Shown here in pieces: positions 61,120 through 64,000 of a stretch of 64,000 nucleotides of DNA. Below the pieces are notes generated by a model. It did no database searches and was not told the DNA's origin. It saw only the letters and a list, made by a program, of their open reading frames with translations. The stretch is from Salvelinus alpinus (lineage: Eukaryota > Chordata > Actinopteri > Salmoniformes > Salmonidae). The stretch covers positions 16,010,612 through 16,074,611 of the forward strand of contig NC_092094.1 in the NCBI RefSeq assembly GCF_045679555.1, given 5' to 3'. Made by a program: the position numbers and the translations under genes. Within the stretch, counting starts at the first letter, position 1; each line of letters starts with the position of its first letter.

Positions 61120-62468
61120 TGTACAGCACAAGACAAGCACAGCCTGACTACTACACTGTGTAAAATGATTGCTTTACGACCGCAATAAGACAGCATGTAC
61201 CTTTTATATTAAATGGTGGCTGTTTTGCAGCGGGGGTCAGCTCTTACCATGGGGAGTGATTGATACAGTAGCGGCCATATTATTGTGAGATTGAGACATT
61301 GCAACGAGTAGCGTACAGTGTCTGAGATATTCTGTCAGCTCCCCCCCAAATAGTCAAACAGACATCAGCATGAGGCGTTCAATGCTATTTATTTTTTCTC
61401 CTGGATTATTTTGTTTAGTGACAACAAGCCTGTTTGGTGTTGGTTTGCAGAAATCATGCTCTGTATGGATTTATTAAATGGCCCTATTATTTTTATTGAT
61501 TTGATAAACCAAACTGGTAATCGGATTAGTTTACAAAGAAACAGGTCCAAATGTGTAACAAGACAGTTTGTCAGGCTACTTGAAATCATACATTCTGCTT
61601 ACTCTTGCAATATTGAAAGGTTTCTTCTGTAAAGTGACATTAGAAAACCACTTTTCAACTTTCTGCACTACTCTTATTAACCAGAAGCAAGTTTTTATTT
61701 TATAATTATTGACAGGAGTGTATGTACAGTGTAATGAAATCTGCCAGAGGAGGGCGGTACAGGATCTGTATAAAGAGAGTTAATTTTCTCAGGCAGTATT
61801 TATTGCACCATTGTCTCACATGGGACTTTACAAAATTAGGAAAACTTGCTTTTTATGTTTTCATCCTAAATAAATTGGTTGTTGCTCTTTCACGTTATAC
61901 AATAAACGTTTTTGTTGATTGTATACATTGAGAGTTGGCTGCTATTGAATCAATTGTTTTTGTTTTTAATTAAACAGTTTGATTCTAATTATCTTTATTC
62001 GTAACCAGAGACACTGCCTTGCCAGGTGATTTGATACTCTAATAATTGTGAAGTAGCCTGTACAGCACCCTCTCTCACCAGCTACTGTACTGTACGCAGG
62101 CTGATGCCTGTGGTGGATTTAGCTGACGTCATGAACGGAGCTGTCTGTCAATGCTTTGTTTGTAATATGGAAGTTTAGTGAGTAGACTGACTGCTTCTTC
62201 AACGGTAATCGAGAATAACTACGGACAAACTATTGTCTATGCGTCTTTTTTATTTGCATAACTGAACTGGTAAAGTATCGAGAGAATATAACGTCGTTAT
62301 AAATGTCGTCTGGAGGGAACACGCATTTTGGAGTCGTTTTAACTATTTACAACTTCGGATAGGCTTCTTGTTGCTGTTAATAGTACAAACAAACATTTCC
62401 TCCTTATATCGTTAAAATCTTGAATGCAGTTCTGAAACAACGGCAAAAAAAACGACCCGTCAGACCGA
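61120..62468 (+). other. dus2 3' UTR and nfatc3 5' region
   Basis: AATAAA at 61901-61906 (and another near 61869) are candidate dus2 polyadenylation signals. From about 62090 the sequence is richer in CpG and probably holds the nfatc3 promoter and 5' UTR. No other gene was seen. Confidence 0.55.
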
Positions 62469-62556
62469 ATGAGTACTGTAAATTTTAGCGGCAATGAGGA
62501 GCTGGACTTCAGACTTATTTTCGGGGAGGAGGCGCAACAACAGCTAGGCCCCGTAG
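62469..62556 (+). CDS. nfatc3: First coding exon of NFATC3 (partial gene)
   Basis: The ATG at 62469 begins MSTVNFSGNEELDFRLIFGE, followed by nine more residues, and a GTGAGT donor follows at 62557 with phase 1. It resembles the start of mammalian NFATC3 (hallmark: ELDF followed by a VFGE-like motif). The family consists of calcineurin-regulated transcription factors. Later exons with the calcineurin-binding motif and Rel domain would lie beyond the window. Adjacency to dus2, which is also its neighbour in human 16q22.1 as I recall, supports the call. Another NFATC paralogue is less likely. Confidence 0.75.
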
Positions 62557-62751
62557 GTGAGTTCTCTTCTTTTTTTGATGCAACAATGTATTCGCTCTAT
62601 TCGCCAAAGCCGTAATAGAATGTTATAAAGTTAACCATTCGATGCCAATTTGCCGTTTTGCCTTGGCTACCTGGTCCTGGAGCCAAAGTAGAAGAACTAC
62701 GAATGTAGGCTGCAGTCATTGACCTACATGTGTCGCTACTGTCTTGTAGGG

Positions 62752-63105
62752 CAGGGTTCACCAACTGGCGGCCCACGGACCGAATTTGGCCCGCAGGTGA
62801 TTTTATTTGGCCCCCAAATTTTCTGGATAAAAAAACCCCAAAGGTTTTTATTTTTATTTGTTGAACATAAAATACTGTAAAAACACCAGCCAATCATCTC
62901 CCAGGTGATTTAAATTTTTGAAATCTGTTCAAAGGTACGCATAATAAAGAGATTATATGTGATTTACACAAATGTAAACAAGGTTTGAAATGGTGTTTTA
63001 ATCAAATATATCTGGTCTACAAATTATTTGTAATTATGTTCTGGCCCCCTGACCACCCGCTCAAGAAAAAATCGTCCCGCTGCTGAATCTAGTTAATTAT
63101 CCCTG
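62752..63105 (+). mobile_element. Non-autonomous hAT-like element with 8-bp duplication
   Basis: The element starts cagggttcaccaactggcgg and ends agttaattatccctg, giving CAGGG/CCCTG termini. It is flanked by ttgtaggg (62744-62751) and ttgtaagg (63106-63113). The interior has tttggcccgcaggtgatttt and ctggccccctgaccacccgc. It is 354 bp with no transposase, in nfatc3 intron 1. Confidence 0.78.
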
Positions 63106-63311
63106 TTGTAAGGTATCAATTGTAGCCTAATAAACCTAGACTGTCAGATTCAGTTATAAGCATTTACTTTTTATATCTTTAAATGTGTAGTTTACTTAGG
63201 CAACATGAATGTTTTGAAAGTTTTAAAACTTATAACACACATATAAAATACGACGCCAGTGTTTTACGATTACACTGCATTAATACACCAGCCATTCTGA
63301 ATGATGTGGAG

Positions 63312-63392
63312 TTTATTCAGTGGTGTAAAGTACTTAAGGAAAAATACTTGACAGTACTACTTAAGTCGTTTTTTTGGGTATCTGTACCAGAC
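63312..63392 (+). repeat. Dispersed fish repeat fragment
   Basis: tggtgtaaagtacttaagga and tactacttaagtcgtttttt are words of a common non-coding fish repeat, cut by the following SINE. Confidence 0.5.
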
Positions 63393-63590
63393 AATTTATT
63401 TAACTAGGCAAGTCAGTTAATAAGAACAAATTCTTATTTACAATGACAGCCTACCAGGGAACAGTGGGTTAACTGCCTTGTTCAGGGACACAATGACAGA
63501 TTTTTACCTTGTCAGCTCGGGGATTCGATCCAGCAACCTTTCGGTTACTGGCCCAACACTCTAACCACTAGGCTTCCTGCCGTCCCAATG
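63393..63590 (-). mobile_element. tRNA-derived SINE with LINE-type tail
   Basis: On the minus strand a tRNA-like head (complement of ctaaccactaggcttcctgc) with B-box ggatcgaatcccc-like is followed by a body and a tail that is the complement of atttatttaactaggcaagt and taagaacaaattcttattta. The tail is the same as in the SINE at 41264-41480. Confidence 0.75.
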
Positions 63591-64000
63591 GGACCCATCT
63601 CGTCCAGAAAGTTGACTCAAGTTTGCCAAAAAGCACCTGGATGATCATCAAGACTCTTGGAGGAATGTTCTATGGACAGATGAGTCAAAAGTATAACTTT
63701 TTGGACAACATGGGTTTCATTATGCCTGGCGAAAACCAAACTCTGTATTCCACAGTAAGAACCTTATACCAACAGTCAAGCATGGTGGTGGTAGTGTGAT
63801 GGTTTGGGGATGATTTTCTGCCTCAGTACCTGGATGACTTCCCTTAATAGAAGGAACCATGAATTCTACAGGAGAATGTCAGGCCTCCATCTGTGCGCTG
63901 AAGCTGAAATGCAGCTGGGTCATGCGGCAAGACAATGATCCGAAACACACGATCAAGTCTACATGAAAATGGCAAAAAAGCAACACATTTGAAGTTTGGA
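63591..64000 (+). mobile_element. Tc1-like transposase fragment at the window edge
   Basis: The broken transposase text covers KVDSSLPKSTW-like, an ATGTTCTATGGACAGATGAG stretch (the usual M-W/F-DE region around the first Asp), AWWW-like glycine-rich coding (gtggtggtagtgtgatggtt) and caagacaatgatccgaaaca (QDNDPKH, second Asp). Frames shift repeatedly. It runs off the window. Confidence 0.75.

Overview
This is vertebrate nuclear DNA from a salmonid fish (trout, salmon or char group). The evidence is intron-rich host genes with teleost-like proteins, several Tc1-like transposon families typical of salmonids, an HpaI-type tRNA-derived SINE, and LINE and SINE tails that share one 3' end. Exons were joined by hand from splice signals and codon phase, and gene names come from remembered vertebrate orthologues. 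No database search was possible.

Layout. 1-7.5 kb: intergenic DNA with three dead Tc1 copies, fold-back MITEs and an HpaI SINE. 7.6-36.5 kb, minus strand: tdrd12, a piRNA-pathway Tudor/helicase protein, read as 34 coding exons (1525 codons) plus a probable non-coding first exon. Its introns hold a full-length L1 with a target-site duplication, two other LINE lineages, several Tc1 elements, MITEs and SINEs. 36.5-38.6 kb: a LINE fragment lies between tdrd12 and its divergent neighbour. 38.7-40.3 kb, plus strand: faap24, complete in four exons. 43.0-53.6 kb, plus strand: slc7a10 (Asc-1 amino-acid exchanger), 11 exons, with two minisatellites and microsatellites tight against its splice sites. 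55.9-61.1 kb, plus strand: dus2 (tRNA-dihydrouridine synthase 2), 15 exons. 62.5 kb to the window end, plus strand: first coding exon of nfatc3 followed by an intron rich in repeats.

Gene order. As I recall the human map, tdrd12, faap24 and slc7a10 correspond to 19q13.11, and dus2 with nfatc3 to 16q22.1. The window therefore appears to span an evolutionary junction between two conserved blocks, between 53.6 and 55.8 kb.

The genes do not form one pathway. tdrd12 acts in germline transposon silencing, faap24 in interstrand-crosslink repair, slc7a10 in small neutral amino-acid exchange, dus2 in tRNA modification and nfatc3 in calcium-responsive transcription. I found no novel multigene system. 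The most notable observations are slc7a10 exon 4 bracketed by complementary (TG)n and (AC)n tracts, a minisatellite whose last unit supplies a splice acceptor in the same gene, a Tc1 fold-back palindrome, and the divergent tdrd12 helicase core. I recognised no retroviral or LTR element.
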